DNA of 35,139 nt. It comes from a virus. Numbering within the stretch: the stretch's first letter is position 1; each line of letters begins with the position of its first letter. A program made the position numbers and the translations under genes. The stretch is taken from IMG/VR virus record IMGVR_UViG_3300037493_003714, positions 1 to 35,139 of that record; one strand, written 5' to 3'. Positions 13,357 to 21,163 of the stretch are shown piece by piece. The notes under the pieces were generated by a model. The model was not told the DNA's origin and did not search any database. It saw only the letters and a program-made list of their open reading frames with translations.

Positions 13357-13736
13357 TGGTCGAGGTGCAGATCCCCGGCAAGCTCGACACGAACCATCGT
13401 CCGCGCGCGGCAGTCGTCGGCGGCAAGATCCGCACGCACAAGGCGGCGGGCTACCGCGAGTACCTCTGTCGCGTGCGGCTGTGCACCGGCGCGCGACTCG
13501 GCTACCTCGGGCTCGTGCGGTCGTGGCCGCTCGACGCGCGCTACTCGGTCGCCATCACCGTGCACGAACCCGACCGGCGCAGCCGCGACCTCGACAACGC
13601 GGCGAAGCCGATCGCGGACGGCATGACCGGCTATCTCTGGGCGGACGACCGGCAGATCGACGACCTCCGCATCGTGCGCGGCGAGGTGCGCACGAGTGCG
13701 CCATGCGTCGTCGTGCGAGTCGAGGTGCTGGCGTGA
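13353..13736 (+). CDS. rusA: RusA-type Holliday junction resolvase (127 aa)
   Basis: ATG at 13353 overlaps the previous stop. The length is typical for RusA (about 120 aa). The N-terminus (VEVQIPGKLDTNHRPRAAV) and the core RRSRDLDNAAKPIADGM followed by LWADDRQIDDLRI contain the conserved acidic residues (D-x-D-N-x-x-K, and D-D plus a later D) that bind metal and cut junctions. RusA resolves four-way junctions produced by recombination or replication before packaging, which fits with the RecT/YqaJ operon of this phage. High confidence. Confidence 0.9.
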   Translation: MMVEVQIPGKLDTNHRPRAAVVGGKIRTHKAAGYREYLCRVRLCTGARLGYLGLVRSWPLDARYSVAITVHEPDRRSRDLDNAAKPIADGMTGYLWADDRQIDDLRIVRGEVRTSAPCVVVRVEVLA

Positions 13737-13861
13737 CGCCCCCCGCCGCAGTCCTCGCCATGGAGCGCGACCTGCGCGCGGCGAGCGAGGCGCTGAATCG
13801 AATGGAGCACGCGAGCCGCTGCTTGCGTGCGTCGATACGCTCACTGGAGGCACGACGATGA
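13733..13861 (+). CDS. Small hypothetical protein (42 aa)
   Basis: GTG at 13733 overlaps the rusA stop and its own TGA overlaps the next ATG, so it is bracketed by coupled genes. The product is a single amphipathic helix (MERDLRAASEALNRMEHASR) with a basic end. No function is assigned. Confidence 0.45.
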   Translation: MTPPAAVLAMERDLRAASEALNRMEHASRCLRASIRSLEARR

Positions 13862-14031
13862 ACCGACACGAGCGACGAGCGGAGAGCAGGCGGCGAGTGG
13901 AGACGGTGCGCGCGGTGCAGGCTGCGGCGCGCAAGCGACACGCGGGCGTGCTGATCGCGGGGAGGTGGCATCCGCTGCCGACGACGGGGAGCATCGTGAA
14001 GGATCAACCGCGCAGCGAGCCGGAGTCGTGA
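13858..14031 (+). CDS. Small basic hypothetical protein (57 aa)
   Basis: ATG at 13858 follows a GGAGG site by seven bases. The protein starts MNRHERRAESRRRVETV and is strongly basic, a form often seen in short phage proteins that bind RNA or DNA. The C-terminal part is WHPLPTTGSIVKDQP. Coupled to the next gene by GTGA. Confidence 0.5.
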   Translation: MNRHERRAESRRRVETVRAVQAAARKRHAGVLIAGRWHPLPTTGSIVKDQPRSEPES

Positions 14032-15011
14032 CGCTCGGCACGATGCCGCTGGCGGAGATGCTGGCCGACCACGTTGCGGAGTTCGCGCTCGTCGACGCGC
14101 TCGAAACCCGCCCATGGCGAGAGGTGTCGACGCCCGCGCAGGAGCACGCCCGCGCCGAGCGGCAGCGCGACGCGACGCGGCACGCCATCGCCATCCTCGC
14201 CCGAGAGCACAGCGGCGAGTCCGCGCGCGCGCCGTTCGCCGGCCCCTTGCAGGCCCTGCGCGCCCTCGCAGACTGGCGGCTCGACGGCGCCGCAGTGCCG
14301 GGCACGAGCGTCTGGGCGCGGCTGCTGTCCGACGGCAGCTCGAGCACGGAGCGCCCATCGTCCACGGTCGAGCGCCTCGCCGACGTCGCGCTGCACTGGG
14401 AAGCGACGCTCTCCGATGGCTGGACGCTGAGCACGCACCCGGTGCGCTACGGGCTCTCAGCGCCCGAGGCGCGGGCCGTCGCTCTGTGCGCCGTGCTCGG
14501 CTGCCCCGGGACGTTCCTGCCCAGGCAAGACCCCGTCGCGCTCAGCGGAGAGGGTGTCCGCCCGGCGCTCGCGCGTGAGCATGCGCCGCTGCGGCTGCGC
14601 GCCTTCGGCCGTCCGCTCGGCGGCGGGCAGGTCGACCGCTTCTCGGACCCGTCACCGGCCGAGGTCGCGGAGTTCGTCTTCGAGTCGACGGGCATCACGG
14701 TGCCGGTGTCGCACGTCGTGCGCCTGCGCGCGCTCGGCATCGGCGAGTTCTATCGGCGGATGCAGCGGTGCGGCCTGGTGCCGCGCTCGGAGAGGATGGA
14801 GACGATGGCAGTGACCGAGTCGACGCCGTGGGACGTGGAGTCGTGGCAGGGGATCGCAGACGTACTCGGGTGCAGCGTGCGCACCGCGCAGAAACTGGCC
14901 GAGCGCGACGAGAAGCCGCTCCCAGTGAGTCGCACTTTCGCCGGAGTCGTCGCCGTGAGGGCGCAACTCGCGGACTGGATGCGCGGAGAGATGCGCACGC
15001 CAGCGCGTTGA
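14028..15011 (+). CDS. Hypothetical protein with C-terminal HTH (327 aa)
   Basis: GTG at 14028 overlaps the previous TGA. Residues 1-260 are a mixed helical region with no family I recognise (MLADHVAEFALVDALETRPW, then PEARAVALCAVLGCPGTFLP). The last 60 residues (WQGIADVLGCSVRTAQKLAERD followed by VVAVRAQLADWMR) form a clear helix-turn-helix of the excisionase/MerR kind. It ends the early/middle operon, and about 200 bp without a clear large gene follow, so a regulator of the next transcription unit is plausible. It might also be a terminal replication or packaging regulator. Confidence 0.55.
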   Translation: MTLGTMPLAEMLADHVAEFALVDALETRPWREVSTPAQEHARAERQRDATRHAIAILAREHSGESARAPFAGPLQALRALADWRLDGAAVPGTSVWARLLSDGSSSTERPSSTVERLADVALHWEATLSDGWTLSTHPVRYGLSAPEARAVALCAVLGCPGTFLPRQDPVALSGEGVRPALAREHAPLRLRAFGRPLGGGQVDRFSDPSPAEVAEFVFESTGITVPVSHVVRLRALGIGEFYRRMQRCGLVPRSERMETMAVTESTPWDVESWQGIADVLGCSVRTAQKLAERDEKPLPVSRTFAGVVAVRAQLADWMRGEMRTPAR

Positions 15012-15214
15012 CGCGCATCGTCTCGCGCCGCTGCGCTAGCGACGCTCCGCGCCGCGTGCTTTTCTCTATCATCGCGAGACGGTGCCGCTGTCAGCCTGGG
15101 GGGTGAGTAACCAATCCAGGTGGAGAACCGGCAACCGTCTCCTACTCTTCAGCGCATCGCCCACGCGGCGAAGGCGTAACGGCGCGCACCGCAGCGGGCC
15201 AGCACGAGGCTGCG
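15012..15214. other. Intergenic leader region between operons
   Basis: This 200-bp stretch has no convincing gene. A TATCAT hexamer (15067-15072) in an AT-richer patch is a possible -10 box, but I see no good -35 box. A short GTG-initiated frame (15120-15179) encodes 19 residues (MENRQPSPTLQRIAHAAKA) without a good ribosome site. It separates the HTH gene from the ParB-like gene and probably holds their regulatory boundary. Confidence 0.3.
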
Positions 15215-15280
15215 ATGGACTACCTGCTCGCAGCAGCCGTCGGGTTCGTCGTCGCAACAATCCATGGGAAGTGCCGATGA
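15215..15280 (+). CDS. Small hydrophobic ORF coupled to the ParB-like gene (21 aa)
   Basis: ATG at 15215 has GAGG five bases upstream. The product, with YLLAAAVGFVVATI as its core, is one short membrane-like helix with a basic tail. Its TGA overlaps the next ATG (ATGA). It could be a translation leader or a tiny membrane protein. Confidence 0.4.
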   Translation: MDYLLAAAVGFVVATIHGKCR

Positions 15281-15909
15281 CCGACGACACCAGCAAGCCA
15301 GCGCGCAAGCGGGCGAACGGTGAATCACCCTCTGACGCGCGCGCGACGTCGCTAGATGCTGGCGCATCGTGGGAGCCGATCGCCGGCCTTCGACCGGACC
15401 CAGCGAACCACCGCAAGCACCCCTCATCGCAGGTCGCGAAGATCGCGGCGAGCATCCAGCGCTACGGGTGGGGCCGCCCGATCATCACGCGCATGGACGG
15501 CACGATCATCGCGGGCCACGGCACACTGCTAGCGGCTCGCTCGCTCGGGCTTGCGTCCGTGCTCGTGCGTCGAGTGGACCTCACGCCGCAGCAAGCGCGC
15601 GAACTCGGGCTGCTCGACAACAAGCTCCCCGACTTCTCCGAGGATGTGCAGGAGCTCGTGGACCAGATCACAGCGTCGAGCGACACGGCGTTTCGCGAGC
15701 TGCTCCAGGACTTCGACAGCGGCGAGGGAACGGAGTTGCCGGCTGGCGAGTGGGCCGAGGACTTCGCTGCCACGCCCGACGACGTGCACGAGGGGCGCTT
15801 CGTCGTCGTGTGCCGCGGGAAGATCGGCGCGCAGCCCGACGTACTCCAGGCGCTCCGCGCGTCGCTGCTCGCGATCGATGGCGTCACCGTCGAAGTGACG
15901 TGGTCGTGA
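15277..15909 (+). CDS. ParB/Srx-domain protein (ParB N-terminal nuclease-like), 210 aa
   Basis: The start at 15277 is coupled to the small ORF; the longer open frame upstream is Arg-rich and not used. The ParB N-terminal domain is clear: LRPDPANHRKHPSSQVAKIAASI, RYGWGRPIITRMDGTIIAGHGTLLAARSLGL and DLTPQQARELGLLDNKL, read in parts. The GHG-x-L-x-A-A motif is the nucleotide-binding box of the ParB/sulfiredoxin fold. Phage proteins of this kind are common next to methyltransferases and terminases. Some have nuclease or regulatory functions. No ParB DNA-binding HTH domain follows, so plasmid-type partition is unlikely. The next gene overlaps by four bases. Confidence 0.85.
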   Translation: MTDDTSKPARKRANGESPSDARATSLDAGASWEPIAGLRPDPANHRKHPSSQVAKIAASIQRYGWGRPIITRMDGTIIAGHGTLLAARSLGLASVLVRRVDLTPQQARELGLLDNKLPDFSEDVQELVDQITASSDTAFRELLQDFDSGEGTELPAGEWAEDFAATPDDVHEGRFVVVCRGKIGAQPDVLQALRASLLAIDGVTVEVTWS

Positions 15910-16550
15910 GCAGCGTCCGCATCAAGCGCGAAGGGCTGCACAACACGCACTCTGCGCTCGGGCTCAAGCTCATGCTGCGGCGCGAGGCGCTCGATCACGT
16001 CGGCAAGGCGAGCGCCCGGGTGCTCGACCTCTTCGCCGGGCCGGTCGGCGAGATGTGGGCCGGGTGCTGGAGCCAGGCCGCGGACTACCTCGGCGTCGAC
16101 GTCGAGTATCGCCCCTTCGATGCGCGCCGCCGACTTGTGGCGCCATGGTCGATGGCCGTGCAGTCCCTCGAACTCGACGGCTGGAACATCATCGACCTCG
16201 ACGCGTTCGGCTCGCCATGGGGTGCAGCCGCGCGGCTGTCTGAGCGATGGCGGCCCGCGGAAGGTGCGCGCGTCGCCGTGGTCACAACTGACGGCAGCTG
16301 GCGCGCGGTGCGGACCGGGCGCGTGCTGACCATCGACGCCGACCTCCGGCGCCTCGGCTGCGTGCAGGCGCCGCGTCGGTACGAAGGCCGAGGCGAGATG
16401 TCGCGCGCAGGGCTGACCGCACTGGCGAAGCGCTGCGGAATCAAGATTGACGCCCTGCGCGTCCGAGGCTCGGACGCGCAGGGCGGGTCTGGCGGATCGT
16501 CCGCGCTGGTCTACTCGCTGATGACCGGCACCGTCACGAGGGGCAGCTGA
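15906..16550 (+). CDS. Rossmann-fold methyltransferase-like protein with a Trm1-like motif (214 aa)
   Basis: GTG at 15906 overlaps the ParB-like stop. SAM-binding features are ARVLDLFAGPVGEMWAG (motif I) and YLGVDVEYRPFD (acidic end of strand 2). IIDLDAFGSPW (motif IV, near residue 97) recalls the D-x-D-P-F-G-S-P of Trm1-type tRNA guanine methyltransferases. A late strand ends the fold (ALVYSLMTGTV). It is shorter than Trm1 and lacks its C-terminal domain. Substrate could be RNA, DNA or another phage component; the ParB partner makes DNA plausible. A long perfect hairpin lies in its 3' part. The gene is convergent with the DUF5131 gene, overlapping by 40 nt. Confidence 0.6.
   Translation: MSSVRIKREGLHNTHSALGLKLMLRREALDHVGKASARVLDLFAGPVGEMWAGCWSQAADYLGVDVEYRPFDARRRLVAPWSMAVQSLELDGWNIIDLDAFGSPWGAAARLSERWRPAEGARVAVVTTDGSWRAVRTGRVLTIDADLRRLGCVQAPRRYEGRGEMSRAGLTALAKRCGIKIDALRVRGSDAQGGSGGSSALVYSLMTGTVTRGS
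16451..16485. repeat. Perfect 16-bp inverted repeat inside the methyltransferase-like gene
   Basis: The arms 16451-16466 and 16470-16485 are perfect complements (CGCCCTGCGCGTCCGA and TCGGACGCGCAGGGCG) around a GGC loop. The repeat lies about 65 bp before the stop, near the end of the convergent gene on the other strand. No T-tract follows in either direction, so it is not a standard terminator, although it could stop or pause converging transcripts. Confidence 0.8.
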
Positions 16551-17365
16551 CGGCGCGCGCGCGGGTCTCGGTGCACGTACTCACCGTCGGGCATGGCGCC
16601 CGCGTGCGACGGCATCTCGTCCCACGTGCGCCCGTCGAAGTCGCGGCCCGCGCTGCCCGGCTTCGTGCCGCCCCACTGCTTCCACCAGAACGCCACGCCG
16701 GCCGCCGTGCACTGGTCGCGCAGCTCGCGAGCCCACGGCTTCCGATCCTCGCGCACGTCCCACCCCTTCACGGCGCGCCGCACCATCCCGCGCTCTTCGG
16801 CGATGTGCTCGCGCGCCATGTGTACGCCGCTCTCGCCGCCGCCGATCACCCAATGGATGCCCGCCAGGTCGATCGGGCCGATCGCGCCGATCAGCGGCTC
16901 ACACGACAGGAATCGCACGCGAGCGTCGATGCTCCGCAGCGCGTCGATGCGCCACACAGTTGCCGCGTGCTCGACGCTGGCCCCGAGCCACACGGACGCC
17001 GGGACCGGTCGCGACGCGAAGAACGCCGCCGCAGCGTCGGGGCGCTTCGTCAGCACCTGATAGCGGTGATGCCCGTAGCGCTCCATCGCCTCGCAGATGC
17101 TCTCGCGGTAGCCGTCCGAGATCTTCTCGTGGAACATGTCGGTCATGGAGTTCGTGAAGATGAGCGAGGCGCGCTTGACTTTCCGAGGCTCGTCCAGCTT
17201 CCACGGCTTCTCGACCACATCGAAGCCGACCGGGAACGCGGGCGTCCCGCGCTTGTTCTCGGCCAGCGATTCCGCGTAGCAGTGTTTGCAGCCCGCGCTG
17301 ATCTTCGTGCAGCCGCTCGCCGGATTCCACGTGAGTTCGGTCCAGTTGATCTTCGTCTCGTTCAT
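16511..17365 (-). CDS. DUF5131 phage Gp37/Gp68-family protein (284 aa)
   Basis: ATG 17365 (MNETKINWTELTWNPASGC) has GGGAG nine bases upstream. A TTG further upstream also opens the frame but is less likely. The Cys cluster CTKISAGCKHCYAE near residues 20-33 has the radical-SAM-like C-x-x-x-x-x-x-C-x-x-C pattern. Later segments, TNSMTDMFHE, YQVLTKRPD, WLGASVE and WVIGGGESG, are characteristic of the Gp37/Gp68 family as known from many phages. The end (WWKQWGGTKPG) is also typical. Its reaction is unsettled; a radical-SAM-type modification of DNA or protein is an inference. It is the only leftward gene among the rightward late genes, in convergent overlap with the methyltransferase-like gene. 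Confidence 0.88.
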   Translation of the reverse strand: MNETKINWTELTWNPASGCTKISAGCKHCYAESLAENKRGTPAFPVGFDVVEKPWKLDEPRKVKRASLIFTNSMTDMFHEKISDGYRESICEAMERYGHHRYQVLTKRPDAAAAFFASRPVPASVWLGASVEHAATVWRIDALRSIDARVRFLSCEPLIGAIGPIDLAGIHWVIGGGESGVHMAREHIAEERGMVRRAVKGWDVREDRKPWARELRDQCTAAGVAFWWKQWGGTKPGSAGRDFDGRTWDEMPSHAGAMPDGEYVHRDPRARRQLPLVTVPVISE

Positions 17366-17433
17366 GGTGCGCCGCTCCCAACGGCAATCCAAGAGTATCA
17401 GCTAACTACTCGACATTCCACAGGATTCGACCG
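17366..17433. promoter_or_regulatory. Divergent intergenic region between the DUF5131 gene and the late genes
   Basis: This AT-richer 68-bp stretch separates the two start codons. It holds an inverted repeat GAGTA/TACTC (17393-17397 and 17407-17411) around a 9-nt loop, and a possible minus-strand -10 box GATACT without a good -35 box. For the late genes I see only an AGGA ribosome site before 17434. Late promoters are often phage-specific, so absence of a consensus is not surprising. Confidence 0.35.
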
Positions 17434-17883
17434 ATGACGCGCGCAACCAAGTTCACCGACGAGGCGCGCAGGATCGTGCTCGAATCGATGCGGATCAACC
17501 TCTTCGCTGAGCAGGCGGCGCACCTCGCGGGCGTCAACGAGAAGACGCTCGACGACTGGCTGTCCCGCGGGCGCAAGGGCGAGAAGACCTACGCCGAGTT
17601 CGTGCGTGAGTTCGAAATCGCGAAGGCCACGGGCGAGCGTGCATCGGTCGCGCGAATCCAGAAGGCCGCCGCTGGTGGCCAGTGGCAGGCCGACGCCTGG
17701 ATCCTCGAGCGTCGCCACCCGAAGCGCTGGGGACCGAAGGTCCGCGTCATCGTCGAGGAAGAGCAGCGCGAGTTCCTCGACCGGCTACGCGCGCGCCTGA
17801 GCCCGGAGACGTATGCAGCGGTCATCCACGCGGCGGACGACGATGGGGACGATGGGGACGTTGGGACGCCTGACGAGAAGTGA
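17434..17883 (+). CDS. terS: Terminase small subunit-like protein (149 aa)
   Basis: The ATG at 17434 follows AGGA. The N-terminal HTH (LFAEQAAHLAGVNEKTLDDWLSRG) is the DNA-recognition module of small terminases. A helical middle (EFEIAKATGERASVARIQKAAAGG) and WQADAWILERRHPKRWG, a segment conserved in phage terminase small subunits, follow. The tail is acidic (DDDGDDGDVGTPDE). It probably binds the packaging site and directs the large subunit. It overlaps terL, which starts within this acidic tail. Confidence 0.8.
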   Translation: MTRATKFTDEARRIVLESMRINLFAEQAAHLAGVNEKTLDDWLSRGRKGEKTYAEFVREFEIAKATGERASVARIQKAAAGGQWQADAWILERRHPKRWGPKVRVIVEEEQREFLDRLRARLSPETYAAVIHAADDDGDDGDVGTPDEK

Positions 17884-19342
17884 GCGCGCGAGCATCGCTG
17901 ATGCGACGCGCGCAAGGCAACTGCAAGCCGACGCGATCACCCTCGCCCCCTACCAACGGCGCTTCGTCGCCGACTCCAGTCGCTTCCGCGCCATCGTGAA
18001 GGCGCGCCGCTGCGGCGGTTCCTTCGCGGCCGCGTACTCCGCGGCGCTGCGCGTGCTCGGCCTGCGCATGACGGGGTCGGGCATCGAGTGCGACCCCGCT
18101 GGTAGCGTTCCGCAGCGATTCATCTCGCACTCGGAAGAGGGCGCGCAGGAGCTTCTCGCCGAGACGCACGGGCTCGCCGAACGATTCGCCGCCGACGGGC
18201 TCTGTCCAGGCGTGACGGTGGGCGACCTCGCCGCCACGCACTTCGAGATCAGCAACGGGGCCGACGCCTCAGCACATGCCGGCGACGGGCGCACGACACG
18301 AGGCCGCGCCGGTGACGTGACCCTCGACGAGTTCGCGTACGCACGCGACCCGGTGAAACTGTGGGCCGCCGTCAAGAGCGTCAGCGACCCGACGCTGAAG
18401 CGCCCGGCCGGCTACCGCGTGACGGTGGTGACGACGCCGTGGGTCGCCGACTCGCTGCCGCACCTCGTGTGCGTGGCACCGTCTGAAGACGACGACCGCT
18501 TCGATCACTTCTCGCGCTACTCGTGGCCGCTCTCGCACGTCGTCACTCAGGACTTCCCCCGGCGCATGACGCCAGATGAGCAGCGCGCCTACGTCGAGAC
18601 GATGCGGCTCGAGCTCGGCGACGACGATGTTTTCGAGACCGAGTACGAGGGCGCGTGGCTCTCCGCCGCCGAGATGTTCCTCGAGCGCGAGATGCTCCAA
18701 CGTGCGCGCTACGACGCGCAGGATCTCCCGGCGACGTGCGAGCGCGAGGTGGCCGGAGTCGACGTCGCGCGCCGAGGAAAGCACCTCACGGCGATCGCTC
18801 GAGTGCGTGTCGCTCGCGACGAGCGCGGGCGTCTCATCATGTGGGCGCTCCCCGTCGACACGCTGCGCGGCGTCGAGTTCGCGACGCAAGAGGAAGCCTT
18901 CGCCAAGGTGATCGCGGGCGGTGTGACGCGGCTCGCCATCGACGCGACGGGCATCGGCATGGCGCCGAGCGAGGCGCTGGCCAAGCGCTTCCCCGGCAAG
19001 ATCACGCCGGTGACCTTCACGCAGCAGAGCAAAGAAGAGATGGCCTCGACGCTGCGGCTCGCGCTCGAAGAGGGCCGCCTGCTGCTGCCGCACTCGCCCG
19101 AGCTGCTGCGCGACCTCGCATCGCTGCGGCGCATCGCGCAGCCCGGCGGCGGATTCCGCTACGACGCCAGCGACAAGGGCGGCTCGCACGCCGATCGCGC
19201 GTGGGCGCTCGCGCTGGCGGTGAGCGTGGCGAGCACGAAATCCGCGGCCGCTGGCGTGACCGCTGGCGCTCCGATGGCATCTCACTCAATGGGGCGCACG
19301 TCCCCGATGTCGTCCGGCGGATGGCGCGGCGGCGGCTTCTGA
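17843..19342 (+). CDS. terL: Terminase large subunit, Mu gp28-like
   Basis: 499 aa from ATG 17843; 17813 and 17852 are alternatives, all overlapping terS. The ATPase half has YQRRFVADSSRFRAIVKARR, then CGGSFAAA in the Walker A position, and DVTLDEFAY as Walker B. The Lys of a standard P-loop is absent, as I recall it also is in Mu gp28-type terminases (SRRIGLT). The nuclease half has GVDVARRGKHLTAI, RLAIDATGIGMAP and SHADRAWALALAV, the three acidic positions of the RNase H-like fold. It moves DNA into the prohead and cuts it. The C-terminus is a Gly/Ser-rich tail (SSGGWRGGGF). Confidence 0.9.
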   Translation: MGTMGTLGRLTRSERASIADATRARQLQADAITLAPYQRRFVADSSRFRAIVKARRCGGSFAAAYSAALRVLGLRMTGSGIECDPAGSVPQRFISHSEEGAQELLAETHGLAERFAADGLCPGVTVGDLAATHFEISNGADASAHAGDGRTTRGRAGDVTLDEFAYARDPVKLWAAVKSVSDPTLKRPAGYRVTVVTTPWVADSLPHLVCVAPSEDDDRFDHFSRYSWPLSHVVTQDFPRRMTPDEQRAYVETMRLELGDDDVFETEYEGAWLSAAEMFLEREMLQRARYDAQDLPATCEREVAGVDVARRGKHLTAIARVRVARDERGRLIMWALPVDTLRGVEFATQEEAFAKVIAGGVTRLAIDATGIGMAPSEALAKRFPGKITPVTFTQQSKEEMASTLRLALEEGRLLLPHSPELLRDLASLRRIAQPGGGFRYDASDKGGSHADRAWALALAVSVASTKSAAAGVTAGAPMASHSMGRTSPMSSGGWRGGGF

Positions 19343-19355
19343 CGACGGAGGATCG

Positions 19356-21044
19356 ATGGCGAAGAATCGACCCGGCTCGACCGCCTCCGTGGCCTTTGCG
19401 CAGGCGCCCGCGCTCGCGGCAAAGCCGATGCTCGGCATGAGCGCGCCCGAGATCGAGCGCCTGGTCGTGCCGAAGGCGCTACGACAGATCGACACGAATC
19501 TGCTCCAGGTGACTCCTGGCGGCATCGACTCCGCGCTCTCGAATCGCGAGCAGGGCTACCCGCAGAAGTGGGTCGATCTCTGCGACCGGATGCAGACGAA
19601 CCCGACGCTGTCGTTCGCCTTCGAGACGCGCAAGCGCGCCGTCGCGGGGAGGCCGCTCAACGTCGCCGAGCCCGACGATGTGCCGCCTGAACTGCGCGGA
19701 TACGCGCGCGAGGCCGCCGCGCTGGTCAAGGAGTGGCTGGCAGGCATCGGCGATCTCGAAGCGTTCGTGATGCGCATCATGGATGCGTGGATGTCTGGCC
19801 TTCACGTCTCCGAGCTGATGTGGGAGCGCCGCCACGGAGTGTGGCTGCCGACGCCGGCGCAGGTCTACACGCGCGAGTGCGAGTGGGACTGGGACAACAC
19901 GGTCAAGTGCCGCGGCGCCGACTACCGGTGGGTTCGCACGGCGGACCACCCGAGCAAGTTCCTTGCCTTCGTGCCGCAGACGTCGGGCCGATCCCCTGCG
20001 TGCCAGGGCATCGGCGATCGTGTCGTCTGGTACTGGTTCATGCTCGGGACGTCGATCAAGTTTTGGATGATCGCGGCCGAGCGCTTCGGGTCGCCTCTCG
20101 CGGTGGCGAAACTCGCGAGCGAGAGCAACGCGGAGACGCGCGGCGCCATCGCGCTCCAGCTTCAGTCGCTGATGACGACGAGCACAGCCGTGCTCACCGG
20201 AGACGACGCGCTCGAGATCATCGACGGGAAGGCGGCGGGCACGGCGGGCGTGTGGTCCGAGCTTACCAAGCTCTTCACCGACCAGATCTGTTACGGAGTC
20301 GGCACCACTCCGGACGTGCTCATGGTCGGCCCGAACGGCCTCGGCAGCGCCGGCACGAACGCACGCGACGGGGTGCGGCTCGAGAGCAGTAAGCTCGACG
20401 CGAAGATGGTGTGTGCGGCGCTCTCGCAGATCGCGCGCTGGGTCGTGTGGTGGAATCTGCGCCGAGACGACTCGCGCGGGCTGCCGCTGTTCAGCGTCCA
20501 GTTCGACGACGCGCGGACGGTGAGCGCGCAGGCCGTCTCCGCAGGCGTCGTGCGCAAGAACGAGCTGCGCGCGGGCGAGGGCCTGCCGCCGCTGGCCGAT
20601 GGCGGAGACGCGTTTGTCGTGACGACCCCTGCGCCGGTCGGGCTTCCTGGCACTGCCTACGATCCGAACGCCGAGCCCGATGGCGTGAAGGTCGCAGACG
20701 CCGCGCTCAACGGCGCGCAGGGCATGATGCTATCGGCCGTGATCAAGGACGTCGCCGCGGGCCTCATGCCGCGCGACTCCGCCATCGCGCAGCTCATGCT
20801 GATGTTCCAGGTGTCGAGCGAGCGCGCGACCGAGTTGCTCGGCTCCGCTGGCGCCGGCTTCGTCCCCGCGAATCCCGCAACCGGAACGCCCGCTGTCGTG
20901 CCGCCGGCCGCTGCTGCGCCACCGACTCCGATCACGCCCGGCGCGCCGCCTGCCCCGCTCTCCACTGACGCGCCCGGGAGTGCGCCCGCGGCCTCCCCTT
21001 TCCCTCCCTCGCCACGCTCGGCGGGTGGGATGCCGACGCTCTAG
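19356..21044 (+). CDS. Portal protein, DUF935 / Mu gp29-like
   Basis: 562 aa from ATG 19356 after GGAGG. Conserved DUF935 features include QKWVDLCDRMQTNPTLSFAF, AFVMRIMDAWMSGLHVSELMW, HPSKFLAFVPQT, WYWFMLGTSIKFWMIAAERFG, LQSLMTTSTAVL and GTNARDGVRLESSKLDAKMV. The zero frame ends in a Pro/Ala-rich segment and TAG 21044. The -1 frame, open from 20969, contains a helical region resembling the usual DUF935 C-terminus and runs straight into the gpF-like gene. A CCCTTTC slippery heptamer lies in frame at 20996-21002. The portal forms the head-tail vertex through which DNA is packaged. Confidence 0.88.
   Translation: MAKNRPGSTASVAFAQAPALAAKPMLGMSAPEIERLVVPKALRQIDTNLLQVTPGGIDSALSNREQGYPQKWVDLCDRMQTNPTLSFAFETRKRAVAGRPLNVAEPDDVPPELRGYAREAAALVKEWLAGIGDLEAFVMRIMDAWMSGLHVSELMWERRHGVWLPTPAQVYTRECEWDWDNTVKCRGADYRWVRTADHPSKFLAFVPQTSGRSPACQGIGDRVVWYWFMLGTSIKFWMIAAERFGSPLAVAKLASESNAETRGAIALQLQSLMTTSTAVLTGDDALEIIDGKAAGTAGVWSELTKLFTDQICYGVGTTPDVLMVGPNGLGSAGTNARDGVRLESSKLDAKMVCAALSQIARWVVWWNLRRDDSRGLPLFSVQFDDARTVSAQAVSAGVVRKNELRAGEGLPPLADGGDAFVVTTPAPVGLPGTAYDPNAEPDGVKVADAALNGAQGMMLSAVIKDVAAGLMPRDSAIAQLMLMFQVSSERATELLGSAGAGFVPANPATGTPAVVPPAAAAPPTPITPGAPPAPLSTDAPGSAPAASPFPPSPRSAGGMPTL
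20996..21002 (+). other. CCCTTTC -1 slippery heptamer at the portal/gpF overlap
   Basis: In the portal frame the codons are TCC CCT TTC, giving X-XXY-YYZ as C-CCT-TTC. A -1 shift here continues with PSLATLGGWDAD and is open to the gpF stop at 21991. The overlap of the two frames is 20969-21044. The heptamer type and register are canonical; use in vivo is unproven. Confidence 0.55.
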
Positions 21045-21163
21045 CCGCTGACGTCCCCGACTTCGCCGACGTCCTATCGCTCGCCGATGCGCCCGCGGCG
21101 ACGCGCGCGAAGGCCACGATCGGGCGGCCTTTCGAACTCGCCGCGCGTACGACCATCGCGGCG

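Noticed and set aside
15008-15040. TTGACG at the end of the HTH gene as a promoter
   Set aside because: No -10 box at 16-18 bp; the hexamer is part of the stop codon context.
18000-18030. Missing Walker A lysine in the terminase as a loss of function
   Set aside because: Mu gp28-type terminases, as I know them, lack the standard GKT as well, so this is probably a family trait.
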